Below are positions 1 to 7,353 of a stretch of DNA of 64,000 nt, piece by piece (position 1 is the first letter of the stretch; each line of letters opens with the position of its first letter). Origin of the DNA: Bacteroidaceae bacterium (lineage in GTDB: Bacteria; Bacteroidota; Bacteroidia; Bacteroidales; Bacteroidaceae); NCBI GenBank assembly GCA_017617235.1, contig JAFZWQ010000014.1, positions 1 through 64,000 on the forward strand, given 5' to 3'. The translations under genes and the position numbers were made by a program. Below the pieces are notes generated by a model. It did not search any database, had not been told where the DNA came from, and saw only the letters and a program-made list of their open reading frames with translations.

Positions 1-1
1 C

Positions 2-616
2 CACAGCGTACCATCTGGCGGAGCTGCCTATGACCTCTGCATCAAGGGCAATCCCTTCAGCTATCAGTCGGAACCCGGCATCATCTGGGTCAGTCAGGAC
101 GATAACGGCGACGGCCTGCCCAACGACCAGTGGTTCGAACTAGCGGGTTCAGAATATGGTACAGACAACCATTGGACAGAGTATGCCATTACCTATTTCC
201 GCCCAGACAAGGCAAAGTCGGCGGTGGGATGGCGTGACTCGAACAACGAAACAGGCTACATTCCTTACATGAGTTACTGGAATCCGTCAACCTATTATTG
301 GCAGCCCTGGCAGCTGGGAACGGAGATGACCTTCTTCGGCTCACGTCTCAGGGACCGCAGTACCTACAAAAACGGTATCTCCGACATTCCGCCTTACGAC
401 TGGGGCTATGCCGACAATCTGGGCGACCTTATCGACGGACCTGCCGGCAAGATGGGATACTATAAGATAAGTAACGCACGCACGTGGGACGGGAAGCCTG
501 CCAACCTCGAGTACATCGACTTCGTGAAGATTCAAACGGCCCAAACGGGCTCGACACCCAATCTGGGTGAAATCAGCACGGAAGTCTACTATATCAGCGA
601 CTGTCATTTGGAATGA
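2..616 (+). CDS. Surface protein of TonB uptake locus (3' part only)
   Basis: The reading frame is open from base 2 to the TGA at 614-616, so only the last 204 codons are in the window and the start lies upstream. The fragment has an acidic, calcium-loop-like stretch (DDNGDGLPNDQWFELAGSE) and is rich in Trp and Tyr, as in large Bacteroidetes cell-surface proteins. Its stop overlaps the ATG of the TonB receptor by 3 nt (ATGA), so the two are translationally coupled. From memory, related proteins sit beside BtuB-type receptors in Bacteroides, which suggests a ligand-capturing surface lipoprotein. The lipobox that would prove this is outside the window. Function is inferred from context only. 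Confidence 0.6.
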   Translation, partial: HSVPSGGAAYDLCIKGNPFSYQSEPGIIWVSQDDNGDGLPNDQWFELAGSEYGTDNHWTEYAITYFRPDKAKSAVGWRDSNNETGYIPYMSYWNPSTYYWQPWQLGTEMTFFGSRLRDRSTYKNGISDIPPYDWGYADNLGDLIDGPAGKMGYYKISNARTWDGKPANLEYIDFVKIQTAQTGSTPNLGEISTEVYYISDCHLE

Positions 617-2604
617 GAATCAGACTGACACTTCTGGAATTGTTAGGTTGTTGTGCAATGTTTGCGCAACAAGAGAAACAACTGCACGAAGTGCAAGTCA
701 CAGCATTCCGACGCATGAAGGACACAGGCCTGCAGCAAACAGTACTGGATACGACCGTGCTGCACCAGAACGTAGCCCTCAGCATGTCCGACATCCTCAC
801 CCAGCATTCCACCCTGTTCATCAAGAGCTATGGTCGCGCCACAGAGTCGACTGCCGAGTTCCGAGGTACATCGCCCAGCCATACACAGGTGCTGTGGAAC
901 GGCATGAAGATAAATTCGCCCATGATAGGCACGGTGGACTTCAGCACCATTCCTTCCTATTTCGTAGATCAGGCCACGCTGTTGCATGGAGCCTCATCGC
1001 TCACCCGAACAGGAGGCGGATTGGGTGGTGCTGTAGATCTGCACACGAAGCCTCTCTTCGACCAGGGACAAACCATGCAGTACATCCAGGGGGTGGGGTC
1101 GTTCCGAACCTTCGACCAATTTCTGCGATACACCTATGGCGGCAAGCGATGGAGCAGTAGCACACGTGCCGTCTATTCCACTTCGAAAAACGATTTCAAG
1201 TACACCAACTACGACAAGATAGGACGTCCCACAGAACGCAATCGCAGCGGATATTTCGACGATTTACACCTGATGCAGGATGCCTATTATCGCGACGGGA
1301 AAGGGAACAGAATCGGACTGATAGGATGGTACACACACAGCCTGCGCGGACTGCCTTTCCTGAGTGTGGACTACAAGAACGACACGGACTTCAAAAACGA
1401 ACACCTGTTGGATGCAGCCCGTACAGTAGTCAGTTGGGACCGTACAATTAATGACTGGAATGTGGGTGCGCGAGGCGGATACGTGTGGCAAGACAATCAA
1501 TACGATTACTACACGACGAGGCAGTCGTACAGCACCGACATCACCCATGCCCGCAGTCGCAGTCAGCAAGGCTATGTACAGGCCAATGCCGACTGGATGC
1601 CGCGCCAGAACTGGTTGTTGACAACGGACTTTGCACTCTATTACAACCATGTGCGCAGCGAGGATAAAAGCCCTTTCCACATAGGCGATAATTACAACTT
1701 GGGACGAGCAGAGTACAACCTTAGTTTGTCGGCGAAATGGCGTCCCGTGAAGAATCTGTCACTTTCCACCGTCTTGCGCGAAGAGTGCTATCGGCGCGAC
1801 TTCGTACCCGTAATTCCTGCGCTGTTCGCAGAGTACGTCATCACGCCTGCAGCAAAGAAGAAAAAGACAGGAGGACACCTGATTCTGAAGACCTCGGTAG
1901 CCAGGAACTACCGATACCCGTCAATGGACGACCTATACTTCCAACCTGGCGGAAATCCCAACCTGCGCCCGGAACGGGGTATTACCTACGATGGTGGTCT
2001 GGAATGCGTTGTACAACGAAAAGATTTCTCGATGAAATCGAATATTTCTGCATTCGACTCCTACATTACCGACTGGATTTTGTGGACGCCTAATGCCAAA
2101 GGATACTGGCAACCATCGAACCTGAAGCGTGTACATAGCTACGGAACGGAAGTAATGACATCTGTCGAGGTGAAGATGAAGCATCAATGGAAACTGGGAG
2201 TGACGGGAAACTATGCCTTTACTCCCAGCATCAACAAAAGCGAGAATCTGGCCGATGACGATGCTTCCTATGGCAAACAGCTGGTCTATGTGCCGCGCCA
2301 TTCGGCAAACATCAGCGGACGGCTTTCGTGGCGCACTTGGACGCTTCGCTACCAATGGACATTCTACAGCGAGCGATTTACCACTACCAGCAACGATGTA
2401 TCGTACATCACAGGTCGATTACTGCCCTATTACATGAACGATGTGTCGCTGGAAAAAACGTTCCAGTGGAAGAAAGTACATGCATCGATAAAAGGGGTTG
2501 TCAACAACCTGCTTGGTTCGGAATACGTTACCGTCCTGTCACGTCCGATGCCGGGTCGCAACTTTGAAATCTTTATAGAAATTAAACCGCAATGGAAACA
2601 TTAA
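613..2604 (+). CDS. TonB-dependent outer-membrane receptor, BtuB-like
   Basis: This 663-residue protein has a signal peptide ending near CAMFAQ, a plug domain (about 30-150, with MSDILTQHSTLFIKSYG) and a beta-barrel ending in an aromatic-rich strand. It imports a ligand across the outer membrane with energy from TonB. It lacks the N-terminal carboxypeptidase-like extension of SusC proteins and is short, as BtuB or siderophore receptors are. It overlaps the upstream surface protein by 4 nt and the downstream binding lipoprotein by 13 nt. The following lipoprotein, FecCD permease and ATPase support a corrinoid or iron-chelate substrate. BtuB-like is the best guess; a cobalamin riboswitch, which would settle it, would lie upstream of the window. 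Confidence 0.85.
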   Translation: MRIRLTLLELLGCCAMFAQQEKQLHEVQVTAFRRMKDTGLQQTVLDTTVLHQNVALSMSDILTQHSTLFIKSYGRATESTAEFRGTSPSHTQVLWNGMKINSPMIGTVDFSTIPSYFVDQATLLHGASSLTRTGGGLGGAVDLHTKPLFDQGQTMQYIQGVGSFRTFDQFLRYTYGGKRWSSSTRAVYSTSKNDFKYTNYDKIGRPTERNRSGYFDDLHLMQDAYYRDGKGNRIGLIGWYTHSLRGLPFLSVDYKNDTDFKNEHLLDAARTVVSWDRTINDWNVGARGGYVWQDNQYDYYTTRQSYSTDITHARSRSQQGYVQANADWMPRQNWLLTTDFALYYNHVRSEDKSPFHIGDNYNLGRAEYNLSLSAKWRPVKNLSLSTVLREECYRRDFVPVIPALFAEYVITPAAKKKKTGGHLILKTSVARNYRYPSMDDLYFQPGGNPNLRPERGITYDGGLECVVQRKDFSMKSNISAFDSYITDWILWTPNAKGYWQPSNLKRVHSYGTEVMTSVEVKMKHQWKLGVTGNYAFTPSINKSENLADDDASYGKQLVYVPRHSANISGRLSWRTWTLRYQWTFYSERFTTTSNDVSYITGRLLPYYMNDVSLEKTFQWKKVHASIKGVVNNLLGSEYVTVLSRPMPGRNFEIFIEIKPQWKH

Positions 2605-3734
2605 AACTTTATAACACCATTATATCGTTATTCCGTTATTCCGTTATTCCGATGATTTTTGTACTTGCGGCCTGTGGCGGAAGCGGAACGAACAAGTCGG
2701 AAGCAGACGGCGACACCATCCCTATGCACTATGCCCGCAACCTGACGATAGTGCAGCACAAGGATTACACTGAGGTAACTATCCGTAATCCGTGGGACAC
2801 CACCGCCGTCCTCCATCGTTATATTTTAGCCCCCTCCCAGCCTCCCCGAGGGGAGGGGACACTGGTTCACGTGCCGTTGAAGCGGGCGGGCATTTTCACC
2901 GCCGTGCATTGCGGACTGGTAAAGGAACTGGGTTGTGAATCGGCCATTCGCGGCATCTGTGAGATAGAATACATCAACATTCCCTCCATCCGCAAGTCTG
3001 TCAAGGAAGGCCGTATAGCCAACTTCGGCAGCGCGATGGAACCCGTCATCGAGACCATCATGGACGCCCAACCCGACGGACTTCTGGTCTCGCCTTTCGA
3101 GAATTCAGGGGGCTACGGACGTGTAGAGCGACTGGGAATTCCCATCATAGAGTGTGCCGACTACATGGAATTCAGTCCATTGGCCCGTGCCGAATGGATG
3201 CGTTTCTATGGTCGTCTGTTTGGGGTTGGCGAACGGGCCGACAGCCTCTTTACTGAGGTAGAACATCGATATCTGGCCCTACGCGAAAAGACCCATAAGG
3301 TAAGCCAACGCCCCACCCTCATTGCCGAGAAGCCCTATAGCGGTGTATGGTATGTGCCAGGCGGCAACAGCGCCATGGGTATCCTCTATCAGGATGCAGG
3401 TGCCGACTATCTCTTTGCCGACCGCAAGAAGAATGGTTCGCTGGCCCTGTCAGTCGAGACCGTTTTCGAAGTAGCCCAACAAGCCGACATTTGGCTCATC
3501 AAGTACAACCAGCCCACACCCCTCACGCTGGCTCAGTTGCAATCCGACTATCCGCCGTTTGCCCATTTCCGTTCATTCCAGACGGGGCGCGTCTATGGTT
3601 GCAATCAAGCCAGTTCACGCTTCTATGAGGAAACCCCCTATCATCCCGACCGACTTTTGGCCGATTTGGTGCGAATAATTCATCCAGAACTTGGAATTCA
3701 GCACAAAAAGCAGTACTTTTATCCCGTCGAATGA
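2592..3734 (+). CDS. ABC transporter substrate-binding lipoprotein, BtuF/FhuD-like
   Basis: The 380-residue protein starts with a hydrophobic signal ending in the lipobox LAAC (Cys28), so it should be a lipoprotein on the periplasmic side. The body has the helical-backbone metal-receptor fold of vitamin B12 and siderophore binding proteins (for example LGIPIIECADYMEFSPLARA). It overlaps the receptor gene by 13 nt and the permease gene by 4 nt. Two things are odd. The signal-peptide region contains three exact copies of CGTTATTC, an 8-bp tandem repeat that could slip out of frame. A GC-rich palindromic element is read through in frame as APSQPPRGEG at about residues 79-88. A downstream in-frame ATG at 2652 gives MIFVLAAC and could serve as another start. 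Confidence 0.85.
   Translation: METLKLYNTIISLFRYSVIPMIFVLAACGGSGTNKSEADGDTIPMHYARNLTIVQHKDYTEVTIRNPWDTTAVLHRYILAPSQPPRGEGTLVHVPLKRAGIFTAVHCGLVKELGCESAIRGICEIEYINIPSIRKSVKEGRIANFGSAMEPVIETIMDAQPDGLLVSPFENSGGYGRVERLGIPIIECADYMEFSPLARAEWMRFYGRLFGVGERADSLFTEVEHRYLALREKTHKVSQRPTLIAEKPYSGVWYVPGGNSAMGILYQDAGADYLFADRKKNGSLALSVETVFEVAQQADIWLIKYNQPTPLTLAQLQSDYPPFAHFRSFQTGRVYGCNQASSRFYEETPYHPDRLLADLVRIIHPELGIQHKKQYFYPVE
2626..2649 (+). repeat. Three exact tandem copies of CGTTATTC
   Basis: Copies lie at 2626-2633, 2634-2641 and 2642-2649, inside the signal-peptide coding region of the binding lipoprotein. The unit is 8 bp, so gain or loss of one copy changes the reading frame upstream of the lipobox. 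Confidence 0.9.
2828..2861 (+). repeat. GC-rich palindromic repeat, copy 1, inside a coding region
   Basis: The sequence carries arms CCTCCCC and GGGGAGG (2841-2847 and 2850-2856) preceded by AGCCCCCTCCCAG. It matches two other copies at 18757-18793 and 18856-18892. Here it is translated in frame within the binding lipoprotein, adding a Pro/Gly-rich loop. Confidence 0.8.
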
Positions 3735-4744
3735 AAAATACCGTTGCGATAGTAGGTCTATTCTTGGCAACGATGCTGCTTTTTGTGGCATCGCTGTACA
3801 ACGGCAGTGTAAGCATTCCCATGTCCACTATCACCGACATTCTGTTGGGACGCGGTTCTGCAGACCATCCCTCGTGGCAGTATATCATCTTAGAGAATCG
3901 TATTCCGCAGGCCGTTACGGCATTGCTGAGCGGTGCTTCGTTAGCGGTCAGCGGTTTACTCCTGCAGACGGCTTTCCGTAATCCATTGGCAGGTCCTTCT
4001 GTGCTGGGAATCGACAGTGGTGCCCACTTGGGTGTCGCGCTGGTCATACTGGTGGCTGGTGGTGCTCTGACAACGGGCATCCTTACGCTGGGAGGCTTTG
4101 CACTCGTTATTGTTGCCGCCCTGTTAGGAGCGTTGGCAGTTATGAGCATTTTATTGTTCCTGAGCCGTCTGCTGCAAAACAATGTGATGTTGCTCATTGC
4201 CGGTATGATGGTGGGGTATATTGCCTCCAGCATGATTTCCCTGCTGAACTTCAAGGCCTCAGCCGAAGGCGTGCATGCAATGACGCTGTGGGGCATGGGT
4301 TCGTTCAGTAGCGTCTCGCTCGACCGTCTGCCCTATATGGTAGGTATTTGTGTCTTTGGCCTGTTTCTTGCCTTCCTACTCATCAAGCCTCTGAATGCAT
4401 TGTTGTTGGGCGACGACTATGCGCGTAACCTGGGTATCAGCATTCGTCGCACACGCACCTTACTTCTTCTTACCACAGGGGTACTCACGGCAGCCAGCAC
4501 AGCATTCTGTGGTCCCATCGCATTCATTGGACTGGCGGTTCCCCACATCGCACGCCTGGTGCTGGGCAGTGCTAACCATAGGGTGCTCCTGCCCGCCACA
4601 TTGCTCACGGGTTCGGCTTTGGCGCTGATGTGCAACCTCATTAGCACGTTGCCCGGTGAATCGGGTGTCATCCCCATCAACGTCATCACTCCCATCATCG
4701 GAGCTCCCGTCGTTTTGTGGGTCATCCTGCGATTGGAAAAGTGA
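3731..4744 (+). CDS. FecCD/BtuC-family ABC transporter permease
   Basis: This 337-residue protein is strongly hydrophobic with about nine or ten membrane segments. It has typical FecCD features: a Gly/Ala-rich segment ALLSGASLAVSGLLLQTAFR near 60-80 and a cytoplasmic loop GDDYARNLGI followed by the conserved FCGPIAFIGLAVPHIAR. It forms the inner-membrane channel for the substrate delivered by the upstream lipoprotein. It overlaps that gene by 4 nt (ATGA). The ATPase partner is not next in line; a GH20 gene sits between them. Confidence 0.92.
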   Translation: MKNTVAIVGLFLATMLLFVASLYNGSVSIPMSTITDILLGRGSADHPSWQYIILENRIPQAVTALLSGASLAVSGLLLQTAFRNPLAGPSVLGIDSGAHLGVALVILVAGGALTTGILTLGGFALVIVAALLGALAVMSILLFLSRLLQNNVMLLIAGMMVGYIASSMISLLNFKASAEGVHAMTLWGMGSFSSVSLDRLPYMVGICVFGLFLAFLLIKPLNALLLGDDYARNLGISIRRTRTLLLLTTGVLTAASTAFCGPIAFIGLAVPHIARLVLGSANHRVLLPATLLTGSALALMCNLISTLPGESGVIPINVITPIIGAPVVLWVILRLEK

Positions 4745-4761
4745 GATTTATGACGAAAGGG

Positions 4762-4792
4762 TTGGTGTGTTGGGGATAAAATATTATCTTTG
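4762..4792 (+). promoter_or_regulatory. Bacteroidetes-type promoter for the GH20 gene
   Basis: TTG at 4762-4764 lies 20 nt before TATCTTTG at 4785-4792, matching the TTG-N19/20-TAnnTTTG consensus. The GH20 ATG follows 31 nt later, so this gene and possibly the ATPase can be transcribed independently of the upstream transport genes. Confidence 0.7.
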
Positions 4793-4823
4793 TGGGCAGA
4801 TAGAACCCTAAAAACCAATAATC

Positions 4824-6425
4824 ATGAAAAGAATCTTATGTTTGCTGAGTGTTGCCTTGTTGGCTGTTGCCTCATGGGCACAAGTTTCCTACGATGTGAT
4901 TCCCCTGCCGCGCAGTATCGAACTGAGCCCCAAGGGTGAGGTTTACCAGCTTCCGCAAGGGGCTGTGGTCACCTATGCCAGTGGTAATGAAGCAATGGCT
5001 TCGAATGCTCAGTTACTAGCTGAGTTCTTAAAGACAGACGCAGGCTTCGAAGTTGTGCCACAGGCCGATGCAAAACCCGCAAAGAAACAATTTATACCCA
5101 TTACCCTTTCGTTGGGTTTGGAGAACGATAACCATGAAGCATATCAATTGACGGTTAACAAAAAGGGAATCGTGATACAGGGTGTTTCCGAAGAGGGCGT
5201 ATTCCGAGGAATCATGACCTTGCGCAAGGCCATTGGTACCGAGGGAGGCGAAAGCATATCCCTGCCCTATGTAACCATCAAGGACGAGCCGCGTTTCTCC
5301 TATCGTGGTGTTATGTTGGACTGTGCCCGTCACTATTTCCCTGTCGATTTCCTGAAAGAATACATCGATGTAGCTGCATTGCATGGTTGTAACAATCTGC
5401 ATTGGCATATGACTGAGGACCAAGGTTGGCGTTTTGAAGTAAAGTCGATGCCAGAACTGGCCAAGAAAGGTAGCATCCGCAAGCAGACCGTAATTGGTCG
5501 TAACACTGGTGTATATGACGGTCAGGAATATGGTGGCTACTACACGCAGGAGGAATGCCGCGAGATTGTGGCCTATGCGGCCAAGCGCTTCATCAACATA
5601 GTGCCTGAAATCGACCTCCCTGGTCACATGCTGGGTGCTCTGCATGTCTATCCAGAACTGGGATGCACGGGTGGTCCTTACGAGGTGTGGCCTCATTGGG
5701 GTGTTTCCCATGATGTGCTCTGTGCCGGCAATCCCAAGACGCTGGAGTTCCTGAAGAAGGTGCTTGGCGAGGTTGCCGAAGTATTCCCTTCGAAATACAT
5801 CCATATTGGTGGCGATGAGAGTCCACGTGACCGCTGGAAGCAGTGTCCGAAGTGTCAGGCCAAGATGCGCGAGCTGGGACTTACCCGTGAGGCAGAGCTG
5901 CAGACCTATATCAACAAGGAGCTGGAGGCATACATGCAGAAGAAGGGACGCGACCTGATTGGTTGGGACGAGACGCTGGAAGGCGGTTTGAGCGAAAAGG
6001 CCATCGTGATGTCGTGGCGTGGCACCAGTGGTGGCATCCAGGCTGCCCGTCAACACCATCGAGTTATTATGACTCCGACCACGTATTGTTACATCGACTA
6101 CTATCAGTTGAAGGACCAATGGGGGCAACCCTTAGGTATTGGCGGCTATCTGCCCGTATCGAAGGTGTATAGTTTTGAACCTACTGATGAATTGAATGAG
6201 GAAGAGGCCAAATACATTATGGGAGCTCAGGTAAACCTGTGGTGCGAGTATGTGGGTTATCCCCAGCACGCTCTGTACATGCTGCTGCCCCGTCTGGATG
6301 CCATCAGCGAAGTGCAGTGGGCACCCAAAGGTCAAAAAGATTTCGACGCCTTTAAAACGCGTCTGCCTCGCATGCTGAAGCTTTACGATAAACTAGGTTA
6401 CACCTATTGCCGTAAGTTCGAATGA
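4824..6425 (+). CDS. Secreted beta-N-acetylhexosaminidase, GH20
   Basis: The 533-residue protein has a signal peptide ending at ASWA with Gln next, an N-terminal GH20b domain (about 22-150) and a GH20 catalytic barrel beginning at EPRFSYRGVMLDCARHYFP. The paired catalytic residues are in HIGGDESP (Asp331-Glu332), and LHWHMTEDQGWR is also conserved. It should release terminal GlcNAc or GalNAc from glycans or chitooligosaccharides outside the cytoplasm. It lies between the permease and ATPase genes of an uptake operon, has its own promoter, and its stop overlaps the ATPase start by 4 nt. The placement is unexpected; the enzyme assignment is firm. Confidence 0.95.
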   Translation: MKRILCLLSVALLAVASWAQVSYDVIPLPRSIELSPKGEVYQLPQGAVVTYASGNEAMASNAQLLAEFLKTDAGFEVVPQADAKPAKKQFIPITLSLGLENDNHEAYQLTVNKKGIVIQGVSEEGVFRGIMTLRKAIGTEGGESISLPYVTIKDEPRFSYRGVMLDCARHYFPVDFLKEYIDVAALHGCNNLHWHMTEDQGWRFEVKSMPELAKKGSIRKQTVIGRNTGVYDGQEYGGYYTQEECREIVAYAAKRFINIVPEIDLPGHMLGALHVYPELGCTGGPYEVWPHWGVSHDVLCAGNPKTLEFLKKVLGEVAEVFPSKYIHIGGDESPRDRWKQCPKCQAKMRELGLTREAELQTYINKELEAYMQKKGRDLIGWDETLEGGLSEKAIVMSWRGTSGGIQAARQHHRVIMTPTTYCYIDYYQLKDQWGQPLGIGGYLPVSKVYSFEPTDELNEEEAKYIMGAQVNLWCEYVGYPQHALYMLLPRLDAISEVQWAPKGQKDFDAFKTRLPRMLKLYDKLGYTYCRKFE

Positions 6426-7186
6426 CATTTGAATTGAATAATCTGGTCATCGGTTACCCCACTCGTAAGGTGGCGGGACCGATGACCGTTTCTTTACACC
6501 AAGGCGAACTCTGCTGTCTGTTAGGTTCCAATGGTGCTGGAAAGAGTACCCTGTTACGCACATTGGCAGCCTTCCAGCCTCCTCTGTCGGGGCAGATATT
6601 ACTCGACGGACGTGACATTTCCGATATATCTGCGCGAGAACTGAGCACCCTGATAGGAATTGTGCTTACGGAACGCGTTCGCGTAGCCGGTATAACGGTA
6701 CGAGATATGGTGGCTATGGGGCGCAGTCCCTATACCAACTTTTGGGGGCGGCTAACCCAAGAGGACCATCGTCTGGTAGACGAGGCTATGCAGTTGGTGG
6801 GTGTTGATGGTTTTGCCAGCCGTCAGGTGTCGACCCTCAGCGATGGTGAGCGGCAGAAGGTAATGATAGCCAAGGCTTTGGCTCAGGGCACACCCATTAT
6901 CCTGCTCGACGAGCCGACAGCGTTCCTGGATTTCCCCAGCAAGGTCGAGGCCATGTTGCTCCTAAGCCGTCTGGCCCACGATTTGCAGAAGACCATCTTT
7001 CTATCTACCCACGACCTGGACCTGGCTTTACAAACAGCCGACCGCCTGTGGCTGATGCCATCATCTATGTCGAAGGGCGAAATCGCAGTAGGCACGCCAC
7101 GCGAACTGGCAGAGAAACTTCCGCTCTATTTCCCCAGTCCGCATCTTACCTTCGACCCTTCCGCTCTCCGCTTCCAAATCCAGTAA
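6422..7186 (+). CDS. ABC transporter ATPase of FecCD-type importer
   Basis: This 254-residue ATP-binding subunit has Walker A GSNGAGKST (35-43), signature LSDGERQKV (139-147) and Walker B IILLDEPTAFLD (159-170), in the BtuD/FhuC arrangement. It should drive the permease at 3731-4744. Its ATG overlaps the GH20 stop codon by 4 nt, so translation is likely coupled to GH20. The TAA stop falls within the first unit of the palindrome array that follows, so the array reaches into the gene's 3' end. Confidence 0.93.
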   Translation: MTFELNNLVIGYPTRKVAGPMTVSLHQGELCCLLGSNGAGKSTLLRTLAAFQPPLSGQILLDGRDISDISARELSTLIGIVLTERVRVAGITVRDMVAMGRSPYTNFWGRLTQEDHRLVDEAMQLVGVDGFASRQVSTLSDGERQKVMIAKALAQGTPIILLDEPTAFLDFPSKVEAMLLLSRLAHDLQKTIFLSTHDLDLALQTADRLWLMPSSMSKGEIAVGTPRELAEKLPLYFPSPHLTFDPSALRFQIQ

Positions 7187-7347
7187 TCCTTTAGCTCAAG
7201 GATTACGTCCTTCCCACACAAACCTTACAATCCTATTGAAGGAGGAATACTATCCCTGTTGCAATAGGAATACTATTCCTCCCCCTGTAGGATTACTAAT
7301 CCTTCGTCGACAGGATTAGTATCCTCGTTTCGTAGGGATATCGTCCT
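7176..7347. repeat. Array of eight short palindromic units with exact 8-nt spacers (array 1)
   Basis: Units lie at 7176-7190, 7199-7211, 7220-7234, 7243-7257, 7266-7280, 7289-7303, 7312-7325 and 7334-7347. All seven spacers are exactly 8 nt and unrelated in sequence. The best units are perfect palindromes: AGGAATACTATTCCT, AGGATTACTAATCCT and, with a 4-nt centre, AGGATTAGTATCCT. Units 1 and 3 are degenerate on the left half. The array fills the space between the convergent ATPase and pyrophosphatase genes. I do not recognise it as a known element. It has no obvious intrinsic-terminator U-tract. Confidence 0.85.
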
Positions 7348-7353
7348 GCGGAA

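Noticed and set aside
1..612. Cobalamin riboswitch of the uptake operon
   Set aside because: The window opens inside a coding region; any riboswitch would be upstream and cannot be seen.
5028..6128. Minus-strand ORF of 366 codons opposite the GH20 gene
   Set aside because: It is an antisense shadow of a clear GH20 gene, with no recognisable domain.
7176..7347. CRISPR array
   Set aside because: Units are 13-15 nt with 8-nt spacers, far shorter than CRISPR repeats and spacers, and no cas gene is in the window.
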